DNA of 64,000 bases. Origin: Halobacterium jilantaiense (GTDB lineage Archaea > Halobacteriota > Halobacteria > Halobacteriales > Halobacteriaceae). The notes under the pieces are model-generated. The model was not told the DNA's origin. It worked only from the letters and a program-made list of their open reading frames with translations, and searched no databases. Numbering within the stretch: position 1 is the stretch's first letter; every line of letters starts with the position of its first letter. Made by a program: the position numbers and the translations under genes. The stretch lies in contig NZ_FOJA01000002.1 in the NCBI RefSeq assembly GCF_900110535.1, positions 1 to 64,000 of the forward strand, written 5' to 3'. This document shows positions 37,102-44,957 of the stretch, in pieces.

Positions 37102-38952
37102 TCAGCGACCCCCTGACTGAGCGGTGGTGGCTTGCCATTGCTCGTGCTCGATCTCCGGATGCCGGACTGCTACGCGTCGAAGCGATTCGTACATGACATG
37201 GAGTTCTCCGACCATCGTGTGAGCCTTATCACGGAGGTCCGCAAGTTGATCCTCTGGACTGGTGTCCGTCAACGTCCGTTGCTGCTGCGGGAGACGAAGC
37301 CGGGTGACGTAATCCAGAATAGCTCCTGTACCGCTTGCTAATTGCGGGAAGATTTCGGCAACTTCGTGGACGGCGCGTGGGTGGTCAGCAATGATCTCTT
37401 CAGCGATCGAGGTATCGAAGGCTCCTTCGATCTCCGCTGGCGAGTCATAGCCACCACTCTCGTTGCTTCGCAACAACACTTTGCCGGCGTCGGCGAACGT
37501 GCCGACTAGCACTCGCGTCGCCCCCGCGATCGGATCCATGCGTTCGATGCCGACCGTGTCGGTCTCGGTTTTAGTTATTGGGTGCCGAATCCCTGCGAAC
37601 GCCGCGTACGCCCGAACGAACGCGTCCGCTGCCGCCTGCCCGTCACGCTTGATTCGTTGCTGATCTTGGTCGGGGAGCTCATCGAAGGCGTCGACGAACG
37701 GATACTGTGGCACAGGAACGAGCGTCGGCTGTGAGAAGCCCGGTTCCTCATCGAGGTCGGTCTGTGGGGCAGCGTAGGTGGAAGATCGGCCACTGTCGAC
37801 CGCGTACGCTCGCCGTTCCCAGTCGAGCATCGCAGCCGTCGCCGGCGTCAGATCGTGGTACGCAGTGCTGATAGTACGATGTGGCGCGGGATGGGTACGG
37901 TGTCCGATGGTCGCCTCCTGAAATTCGCGAGCCGAAATATACGCAGGCCCCTCGATGGTGCGTTCCTTGAACACGAGGGTCCCATCATCCATAGTCGTAT
38001 ATCCCTTACCGGGGATCTGCATCCGGATCGTCAACAATCGCTGTGCTAATCGCTTGAGACGGCCAGATTCTTCGATCTCTTCGGTCCATCGATTCGGTAT
38101 ATTGGTCGATCCGAATCGAGCGCCAGCGACAGCGCCGGCGATCGCACCGACAGTATCCGTGTCGCCACCATTGTTCACAGCCTGAACGATCGCTGTTTCA
38201 GCAGACTCAGCAGTCAAACCGTAGTAGAGCCCAGCCTGAAGCGAGTCGACGACGTATCCAGAGGTCGCAAGCTGGGCTTCAAACGCTGCCGCGTCGCGGT
38301 CGCCAGTGACGACTTCCTGCACCTGCGTGAGCGCCGTTCGAAGTTCGTCTGGAGCTGAATAGGTATTCTTGAGCGCAGTTCCGAGTGGGTCGCGTTCATC
38401 GCGAATCAGGTTTGCGAGTGTTCGGTTGAGAATCACACAGCCCCACCGGCAGCGCGGGTCGGCATGTGTGATCGCCGACGAAAGCTGACTGACCTGAGTG
38501 AGTTCCGCGTCAAAGTGACGAAATGCGATCGCGTGTGGTGCACACCGCATCACGCTTCCGTTGCCGGCATTGGAGCCTTCCGGTCGCGACTCCCAGACGT
38601 CCGGACCAGCGTCGTCCCACGAAGCTCCTTGTCTGATCCGGGATAGGGAATCACGCGTCATCAGTCCGATGTCGAACGGCCCAGAATCGAGCCAGTCGAC
38701 GAACCGATCCGCCACATCGGCCGGATCGAACCCGCGACTGTCAGCGAGACTCTCCGCGATACAGAGCGCCATCTCGGTGTCGTCAGTGATCGTCCCCGGT
38801 GGCTGGCCGTGCGTGCCGTGACCAAGCATCTCCGTCACTTCGCCGTGTTGGGATTGGATCTCCTCGGCGCTGTTGAATTCGACTGGTCGACCTAGTGCGT
38901 CACCACAGGCCAACCCGAGGAGACACCCCTCTGCGTTACGTTCAATTGTCAT
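37102..38952 (-). CDS. ADP-ribosylglycohydrolase with unknown C-terminal domain
   Basis: 616 residues. Residues 1-310 are an ADP-ribosylglycohydrolase (DraG/ARH family): GCLLGLACGDALGRPVE at the start, metal-binding ITDDTEM (56-61) and NNGGDTDTVGA (260-270), both acidic clusters of the di-metal site intact. These enzymes remove ADP-ribose from proteins or nucleic acids. The C-terminal ~300 residues are unlike anything I recognise, mostly helical with a long AAADAFVRAYAAF helix. It precedes the CARF gene by 3 nt and follows the HEAT gene after 85 nt, so it may have its own promoter. In this context it could be an antidote or regulator of an ADP-ribosylating toxin, but no such toxin is visible nearby. 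Confidence 0.8.
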   Translation of the reverse strand: MTIERNAEGCLLGLACGDALGRPVEFNSAEEIQSQHGEVTEMLGHGTHGQPPGTITDDTEMALCIAESLADSRGFDPADVADRFVDWLDSGPFDIGLMTRDSLSRIRQGASWDDAGPDVWESRPEGSNAGNGSVMRCAPHAIAFRHFDAELTQVSQLSSAITHADPRCRWGCVILNRTLANLIRDERDPLGTALKNTYSAPDELRTALTQVQEVVTGDRDAAAFEAQLATSGYVVDSLQAGLYYGLTAESAETAIVQAVNNGGDTDTVGAIAGAVAGARFGSTNIPNRWTEEIEESGRLKRLAQRLLTIRMQIPGKGYTTMDDGTLVFKERTIEGPAYISAREFQEATIGHRTHPAPHRTISTAYHDLTPATAAMLDWERRAYAVDSGRSSTYAAPQTDLDEEPGFSQPTLVPVPQYPFVDAFDELPDQDQQRIKRDGQAAADAFVRAYAAFAGIRHPITKTETDTVGIERMDPIAGATRVLVGTFADAGKVLLRSNESGGYDSPAEIEGAFDTSIAEEIIADHPRAVHEVAEIFPQLASGTGAILDYVTRLRLPQQQRTLTDTSPEDQLADLRDKAHTMVGELHVMYESLRRVAVRHPEIEHEQWQATTAQSGGR

Positions 38953-39037
38953 AGATTCACGATATTATCCCTCTCGGATAGTTCTACACCAGCGAACTCT
39001 CCGGACCGAGTCAGTAAGCGAGAGGTCCAGACCGGTC

Positions 39038-40813
39038 TCATGCGTTGATCTGGGCGAGCGCCCACGATGCCCTCGTGCGGACATCGGCGTTGTCATCATC
39101 ACGTGCTCGGTCTTCCAGGGCCGAGGTCGCGTCTCGAGCACAGAGGTGTCCGAGCGCCCAGCAAGCGTTTTCACGGACGAGCGGATTCTCGTCCGACAGT
39201 AATTCCACGAACGTCGACGTGACGTGTTCGACCGAATCCGGGAAATCCTCGGCGACGCGGCTGAGGGCACCGCTCGCATTGATTCGTGTGTACGTGTCGT
39301 CGACGGTCAGCAATTCAGTGACCTCCTCGGTGTATGGCTCGACCACGTCGGTGTGAACAATCGCCACGTCGCCGATTAGTCCGATCGCGTTGTTCCGGAG
39401 TTTGGGGTTGTCGACGTCGAACAGAGTCGCGACGTCGTCGACGATCTCGACGCCGACGCTCGGGTACTCTCCGACGATCCGGCCGAGCCCAGCGGTCGCG
39501 TTCAACCGAACGCTGTCGGACAACGAGTCACGGAGGGTGACTTCCCCAAGTGTCTCCGCGACCGGTTTCACTTCTTCCGGATACTCGCGCGTGATCCGCG
39601 AGAGTGCGTACACCGCGTACTGGAGTCCGTCGGCGTCATCCTCAATGATAGTTGCAAGCGCCGGAACGGCGTCCACAGCATCCTCGGGGTCTTCGTCAGC
39701 AATCGTGGCGATACATCTGGTCGCTTCACGCCTGACGGAGACAACGTTTGACTGCAGATACGGTACGAGTTCGTCGGTGAGCGGAGCGATCGCTCCCGGG
39801 TCGGCATCACCAATCGCTCGGAGAGTGGCCAGCACGTCGGCCCGATCCAGTAACTCGTCACGTGCCAGCAGTGACCGGAGGATTGGAATCGCCGGCGTAC
39901 ACTCCTCTGGACGCACCGCCGCCACCCGACGGAGTGCCTGGATTGCGTCCTTATCTCGAACCCGATCTTTGTCTTCACGGTCCAGAAGTGCGAGAAGCGA
40001 CGAGATACGGACCGCATCTGGATGTGTATCAGCGAGTCGGCGGAGCCCGGCTGCCTCCTCGGCAGGCGTCCCTGCGCCCGCCGTGTAGCGATCCGGTGGT
40101 GGATCGACCACGGAGAGCAACTCGATTGCATCGACGGGAACGGTAAACTGGTCACTATCGGGTGCCAGCGGCGTGCATTGGAGCGCCGGCGCTGCCGAGG
40201 GGCGTTCGAGTGTCACCGCGTGAAGGGAGACGTCGTGGCACAGCTGCGTTCGTTCGGCCCCATCGTCGATATACGTGAGTTCGAAGCCGGGCGCATCAGC
40301 GTGGTCGTCGAGAAACGACGACAGCATCGACGCGTTCGCAGGCATAATCCCGGCGGACGACGGGATCCCACCGTCGGTCTCTAAGTCACGAATCCACGGG
40401 AAGTCGGGATGGATGTCTCCCCGTTCGACCGCGGGAACGAACTCCCACGCGTGGTAGTGCTCCCACCCGTCGACATCACTCAGATCGAGGTCGTCGACAA
40501 CGACGTAGCCGTCGGCGTCCGGGTGCAGGTCGGCGATGAGTGAGAGACGCTCGCGCCGGAGCGGGAACTGCTCGTACCGACCGTCGGGCTGTTTCTCACC
40601 GAGCCACGCGTCCCAATCGTCGGGGTGGCGGCCGACGATGTCGACGACACCCGGAATCGCCGCTTCGTCGGCCAGCGTCTGATTGCCGATAGCGTAGACC
40701 GCGTGCGGCGTCTTATGCGCGAGATGACGCACCCACTCCAGCGGGACGGCGTCGTGGCGGGGATGTGGATTCACGTCAACGGTCCAGTCGCGGTCGAACG
40801 CGAACACGAACAT
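39038..40813 (-). CDS. HAD-like N-terminus plus HEAT-repeat protein
   Basis: 591 residues from the ATG at 40813, which overlaps the stop of the VWA gene (TGATG); the open frame extends to 40855 but would overlap it by 43 nt. The start FVFAFDRDWTVDVNP has the Asp-x-Asp of a HAD-type hydrolase motif I (7-9), and VYAIGN and VVVDDLDL fit later HAD strands, so an N-terminal HAD-like domain of about 200 residues is likely; activity is uncertain. Residues about 265-591 are HEAT/armadillo repeats (ALRRVAAVRPEE, LRAIGDADPGA, ATRCIATIADEDPE and so on), a protein-binding scaffold. Translational coupling with the VWA gene suggests a complex. Confidence 0.75.
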   Translation of the reverse strand: MFVFAFDRDWTVDVNPHPRHDAVPLEWVRHLAHKTPHAVYAIGNQTLADEAAIPGVVDIVGRHPDDWDAWLGEKQPDGRYEQFPLRRERLSLIADLHPDADGYVVVDDLDLSDVDGWEHYHAWEFVPAVERGDIHPDFPWIRDLETDGGIPSSAGIMPANASMLSSFLDDHADAPGFELTYIDDGAERTQLCHDVSLHAVTLERPSAAPALQCTPLAPDSDQFTVPVDAIELLSVVDPPPDRYTAGAGTPAEEAAGLRRLADTHPDAVRISSLLALLDREDKDRVRDKDAIQALRRVAAVRPEECTPAIPILRSLLARDELLDRADVLATLRAIGDADPGAIAPLTDELVPYLQSNVVSVRREATRCIATIADEDPEDAVDAVPALATIIEDDADGLQYAVYALSRITREYPEEVKPVAETLGEVTLRDSLSDSVRLNATAGLGRIVGEYPSVGVEIVDDVATLFDVDNPKLRNNAIGLIGDVAIVHTDVVEPYTEEVTELLTVDDTYTRINASGALSRVAEDFPDSVEHVTSTFVELLSDENPLVRENACWALGHLCARDATSALEDRARDDDNADVRTRASWALAQINA

Positions 40814-42906
40814 CAGTCGCTCACCTCGTGCGGCGTTGTGGGCGCCTTCTGACACAGTGTCTCCAGGAGTTCCACCTCCTGTTGTATCGTCTCGTCCCCC
40901 ACAGCCGCCATCTCGTCTGCAAGGTAGCTGCGAAGCCGGTCGAACCGCTTGGTATACCGGTCAGGCACGACCAGCGGGACGGACTCGCGCTCGTGCTGGC
41001 CGCGCTGGTCGGGGAGCAGCCAGTCGTCGACGCCAGTCGCGGCGTCAGCACGGTCGTGGAGGTCTGCCGCCCACGTCCGAAGTTCGCGAGCGTACCTAGC
41101 CAATGCGACCGCCTTCCGGACGCCCTTATGGCTATAGGTACCGGTCTCGTCGGGGACGTCGACGGTGACGCGCTCGGTGTACTCGCCACCATCCCGTTCC
41201 GTCCACGAGGCGACCAGATCGAGATCGGCGTCCGAGCTCGTCTGCTCGAGACGAACGAGGACGACGCCGCCCCGAGCCTCGCCATCCTGCTTTGCGGAGG
41301 GGAACAGCGTCCCGACGTGCATCAGGCGGTCGGTCGCGGCGTCCGCGGACGGTGACCCGTGGACTGCCTCGATCTCGTAGCCGTCTGCGTCGAGGTCGAG
41401 GTTTAGGTCGTACACCAGCGGGGTGACCATATAGTCGAACTCGTCGCCCAGCCGGCGCTCGAACTCCGAGGCGGAATGGACGAAGTAGTGATTCGCCCCG
41501 CGGATGCCCGACAGGGTGTCCGCCAGCTCCGCGTTCGCGTCCAGCCCCATCCCGATGAACGTCGTGTGGACTCCCTCGGCGGCCGCGTCCGCGAACAGCT
41601 GCGTGAGTTCGCTGTCCCCCGTCGCCCCCGTGTTTGGCATCATATCGGTCATGAAGACGACACGGCGCTCAACGTCGGGACTGGGCGTCTCGTCGACGAG
41701 CATATCGACGGCCGCCTCGAAACCGTCTGCGAGGTTCGTACTGCCGCCAGCAGCGATCTCACGGATGTGGCGACGGATCGCCGGCATATCCGTCGTTCCG
41801 ATATCACGAAGCGGTTTCGCGACGTGGGCGCGGTGGTTGTAGAGGACGACGCCCAAGCGGTCCTCGTCGTGGAGCTGCTCGGTGAGCGCGCATAGCGACT
41901 GCGTCGCCGCTTCGAGTTTCGTCGCCGCATCGTCCTCGGCCTCGCGCTTGCGCCCGTGTTCGTCGTAGTAGTACGCGTCGAAGGCGCTGTCCATCGACCC
42001 GGAGACGTCGAGGACGGCGACGAGATCCAGCCGCGGCCGCTCGAACTCGTCGACCGAGAGCGTCGAATCCAGCCCCACCGACAGGTAGCGCTCGGTCTCC
42101 CCACTGATCGGGTGGTCGCTCACGGCAGCCGCGTAGCGCGGCGCGAACAGGGCCTCCGATTCGGTCCGCGTGCCCGTCTCGAAGTGATAGTCGTAGAACA
42201 GCCCCTCGTCGCTGATCGCCTCCGGCTGTGGCGTATACCCGTTCGCGACGTTTTCCCGAAAGTTGGCCACGTCTTTCGCCCCGCCAGCGGCGAGACCGAC
42301 CGTCTCCGGGCTCGCCATGTCCACACTTGCTGGGGCCGGTGATGCGCTCTCCATCACCTGATTTTCGAGCATCTGGTCGGTCTCGGCGGTCTCCCGAAGT
42401 TCGTATGCGTCGACGTGGCGCCCACAGGACTCACAGACGTAGTCGGGTGGGGTGACCGACCTGTCGTCGTCCATCGGCGTCCAGTCGTCGACGAGCGAGC
42501 GGTCCTCCCGAACGCGACGGGCGGTCGCTCTGGCATCGATGATTCCGAACGGTTCGTCGAGGGAGAGCTCGGCGGCGGCCTCGGCGAAGACTGGGCCAGC
42601 CGCGTCGACTGTTCGTCCAGCCCGAAGCTCCCCGCCACAGTGGGGACACTCAGCTCCACCCTCCTTTGATGAGGTGGCAGGGAGCGCCCCAAGCATCCCG
42701 GAGATACGGTGCATGGCCCCCGTTTTCAGGGACAAGAGGGCTGCACTGTCGAGCGTCGCGAGTACTGGAAACTGCTTGCCTGATTGATCGGCGACCAGCA
42801 AGCGATGGACGCGCTTCCCGTCGCAGTCGATCCCTCGCTGGGTGATGAACTCGACCGCGATGTCGAGACGCTTCCCCTCGTCTATATCTGCGTAGGTCGT
42901 ATTCAT
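40813..42906 (-). CDS. von Willebrand factor A protein with zinc-ribbon-like N-terminus
   Basis: 697 residues from the ATG at 42906 (an upstream in-frame ATG at 42942 adds 12 basic residues). The first ~75 residues look OB-fold-like (LDIAVEFI, HRLLVADQSGKQFPV). Two CxxC pairs (C87/C90 and C158/C161) make a zinc ribbon interrupted by a helical insert. The VWA domain begins at about 295 with an intact MIDAS DVSGSMDS (300-306) and later GGSTNL and MTDMMPN. A beta-rich domain and a basic C-terminal helical region follow. VWA proteins bind partners through a metal ion and often work with AAA ATPases; one starts divergently at 43244. It is the first gene of the five-gene cluster. Confidence 0.82.
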   Translation of the reverse strand: MNTTYADIDEGKRLDIAVEFITQRGIDCDGKRVHRLLVADQSGKQFPVLATLDSAALLSLKTGAMHRISGMLGALPATSSKEGGAECPHCGGELRAGRTVDAAGPVFAEAAAELSLDEPFGIIDARATARRVREDRSLVDDWTPMDDDRSVTPPDYVCESCGRHVDAYELRETAETDQMLENQVMESASPAPASVDMASPETVGLAAGGAKDVANFRENVANGYTPQPEAISDEGLFYDYHFETGTRTESEALFAPRYAAAVSDHPISGETERYLSVGLDSTLSVDEFERPRLDLVAVLDVSGSMDSAFDAYYYDEHGRKREAEDDAATKLEAATQSLCALTEQLHDEDRLGVVLYNHRAHVAKPLRDIGTTDMPAIRRHIREIAAGGSTNLADGFEAAVDMLVDETPSPDVERRVVFMTDMMPNTGATGDSELTQLFADAAAEGVHTTFIGMGLDANAELADTLSGIRGANHYFVHSASEFERRLGDEFDYMVTPLVYDLNLDLDADGYEIEAVHGSPSADAATDRLMHVGTLFPSAKQDGEARGGVVLVRLEQTSSDADLDLVASWTERDGGEYTERVTVDVPDETGTYSHKGVRKAVALARYARELRTWAADLHDRADAATGVDDWLLPDQRGQHERESVPLVVPDRYTKRFDRLRSYLADEMAAVGDETIQQEVELLETLCQKAPTTPHEVSD

Positions 42907-43243
42907 GGTGTCAGTTTTGACTGCCCTTCCCCGGGCAGTCAACGGGTGATTGGCGATGGTGTATTCGCCTCCGCTGGAGACGGGCTGGCAAAATAACCAT
43001 CACGATGCGGCTTTCCACACTCCTACACCCATCAGTGTGCGCTATAATGAGATAAATGCTTCGGCGAGGAGCGGTATAGTGGTGTAAGATGGGGAAAAAG
43101 CACTCTGCGATGTGCATTACGCGATATTGTGGCGGGTATCGCACGCCGTAGAACGGATAGATCCTGAGTAATCGCCGCTACACTGTGGGGTGTTGAGTCG
43201 AAACAATCATTGGAACGGACATCATGGGTCAGGCAACGAGATC
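42907..43243. promoter_or_regulatory. Divergent intergenic region, VWA / AAA ATPase
   Basis: 337 nt without a gene. It is AT-richer than the flanks; CTATAATGAGATAAATG near 43042-43059 resembles a TATA element but lies far from either start, so a leadered transcript or a control site is possible. Nothing else stands out. Confidence 0.4.
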
Positions 43244-44809
43244 ATGTCTATCGACGCTGGTGACGCTCTCGTCCGAGCGCTCCACGATCACAATCCGTGG
43301 TGGGAACACGGGACGGGGGCCTTCTCGCTTCCTGCACGACAGAAAAGCGACTTCTACCACCTCACCCGCCCCAACGACTCCGGCAGCCAGTTCGAAGACC
43401 AACCACTGCTCGGACTCGTTGGACGACGAGGCGTTGGAAAAACCACGCTCCTCCACCAGTTCGTCCACCAGCGGATCACCGATGGTGACGATCCAGAACG
43501 ATTTCTCTATCTCCCCTTCGATGCCGACCCACTCCACCAACTCCAATCGGACGAACAGCTACGGCGTGCAGTTCGCTACTATGAGAGTCGGATCCTCGGC
43601 CGCATCGAGGCAAACACCCCCCACTTCATTCTGATCGACGACGTCCACCAGATCGAGCATCCGAACAAGCCAACCATCAACGGATGGGGAACGCCAGTTG
43701 TGGAGGTACTGGAGGATGTCCCAGAACGCCACGTTATCGTCACTGCAAGCGCCGGCATTCAGGTCGAACGGGAACTCGAAAGCGTCGCCATACCACCCAC
43801 TGACTACGATATCCAGCCGATTCTCCCCGAGAAATTCCGGGACTACCTCTTCACGCTGTATCCGGACCTCGAGGACGAAGAGAAGCGCGTGAGCCCCACC
43901 TCACTGCGGACCGGGGAGAACAGTCTGCCAGCGGCTCTGCAGAGTGGCGAGATTACGCCACTCGTCGAGGAGCTCCGCCAGAAGTACGAGAAGGTTGCAG
44001 ACGTTGAACGACGCATCCAGTCACAGGTCGTCGACTATCTCGCAATGGGCGGGACCATCAGCTACGATCTCGACGGCGCCGCCGAGTCGGCTGAGGAGCT
44101 GACGCCAGATGACTACGGCCGTCTTCGTGAGGATGTTCGTGATGCGCTGTACCAAGAGGTTCCGGGCTTCGAATCGATTCAGACGATTGCTGATCTCGAG
44201 CGACTGTGTGCGCTCGCGGCCCGGAATCGGGGGACCGATCTCTTCCGGTATCAGGACCTCGTTGATTTGTTCGACGTTGACCGGCGGACGATCGCCGATA
44301 GCTATCTACCCGCGCTAGCAGAGCTGTACCTGTTAACCGGCGTTACCGAGTATGACAACAGTCGACCTCGGTCGGTGCGGCTTTATCTGCGTGACACGGG
44401 GCTGGTGACCGCGCTGGCTGACGACGATGCCTCGGCTGTCCGCAATGACTTCGACCGCGAAGCCGACCTCGCTCGCGTCGCAGCGTTCGACCATACAATG
44501 CGATTTGCCTATGGTGTCAACGCCATACAGGGCAACGACGTCTCGCCGTCCGTTCAATACTGGCGTGGACGTGGTGGAGAAGTCGACTTCGTCTTCGAGG
44601 TCGGTGGCACACCCGTTCCGGTCGGACTGGCGTATCAGTCACGCGAGCGTGAGGAGTCACTTGATGCCGTTCAAGAGTTCATGGAGGCGTACGACGTGCC
44701 GCTCGGCTTCTTGCTCGCTGGTGATACAGTTGCGGGCAGACAACCGATTGAGACTCCTCGCAAGGGGATCGTTCAACTTCCGTACTGGTTGTACTTGCTC
44801 CTCTGTTAG
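43244..44809 (+). CDS. AAA-type ATPase with DUF4143-like C-terminus
   Basis: 521 residues from the ATG at 43244 (an 18-residue upstream extension exists but is unlike the family). Walker A GRRGVGKTT is at 60-68 and Walker B FILIDDVH at 128-135. The ATPase core is followed by a winged-helix region (YQDLVDLFDVDRRTIADSY) and a C-terminal domain in the DUF4143 style with WRGRGGEVDFVFEVGGTPVPVG. In active PD-(D/E)XK members the last strand carries E-x-K; here it reads V-P-V-G, so nuclease activity is unlikely. Members of this group bind DNA or protect against plasmids and phages in poorly known ways. It starts divergently from the VWA gene. Confidence 0.8.
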   Translation: MSIDAGDALVRALHDHNPWWEHGTGAFSLPARQKSDFYHLTRPNDSGSQFEDQPLLGLVGRRGVGKTTLLHQFVHQRITDGDDPERFLYLPFDADPLHQLQSDEQLRRAVRYYESRILGRIEANTPHFILIDDVHQIEHPNKPTINGWGTPVVEVLEDVPERHVIVTASAGIQVERELESVAIPPTDYDIQPILPEKFRDYLFTLYPDLEDEEKRVSPTSLRTGENSLPAALQSGEITPLVEELRQKYEKVADVERRIQSQVVDYLAMGGTISYDLDGAAESAEELTPDDYGRLREDVRDALYQEVPGFESIQTIADLERLCALAARNRGTDLFRYQDLVDLFDVDRRTIADSYLPALAELYLLTGVTEYDNSRPRSVRLYLRDTGLVTALADDDASAVRNDFDREADLARVAAFDHTMRFAYGVNAIQGNDVSPSVQYWRGRGGEVDFVFEVGGTPVPVGLAYQSREREESLDAVQEFMEAYDVPLGFLLAGDTVAGRQPIETPRKGIVQLPYWLYLLLC

Positions 44810-44926
44810 GTCACCGCGTGGCTTGCTTGTGGGTGCGCTGGGGAGCCGGTCGGCTATCGCTTTTGGTGATCGCCATCATGGTTCGATGCGGCGAAAGACC
44901 GCAGGTCGTGTTATCCAAGCAAACAT

Positions 44927-44934
44927 TCATATGT
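44927..44934 (+). promoter_or_regulatory. TATA-like box of the SF2 helicase gene
   Basis: TTCATATG centred about 28 nt before the ATG at 44958, a fitting position for an archaeal TATA box with a leaderless transcript. Confidence 0.4.
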
Positions 44935-44957
44935 CCCATAGGGAATAAGGGAGCCAG

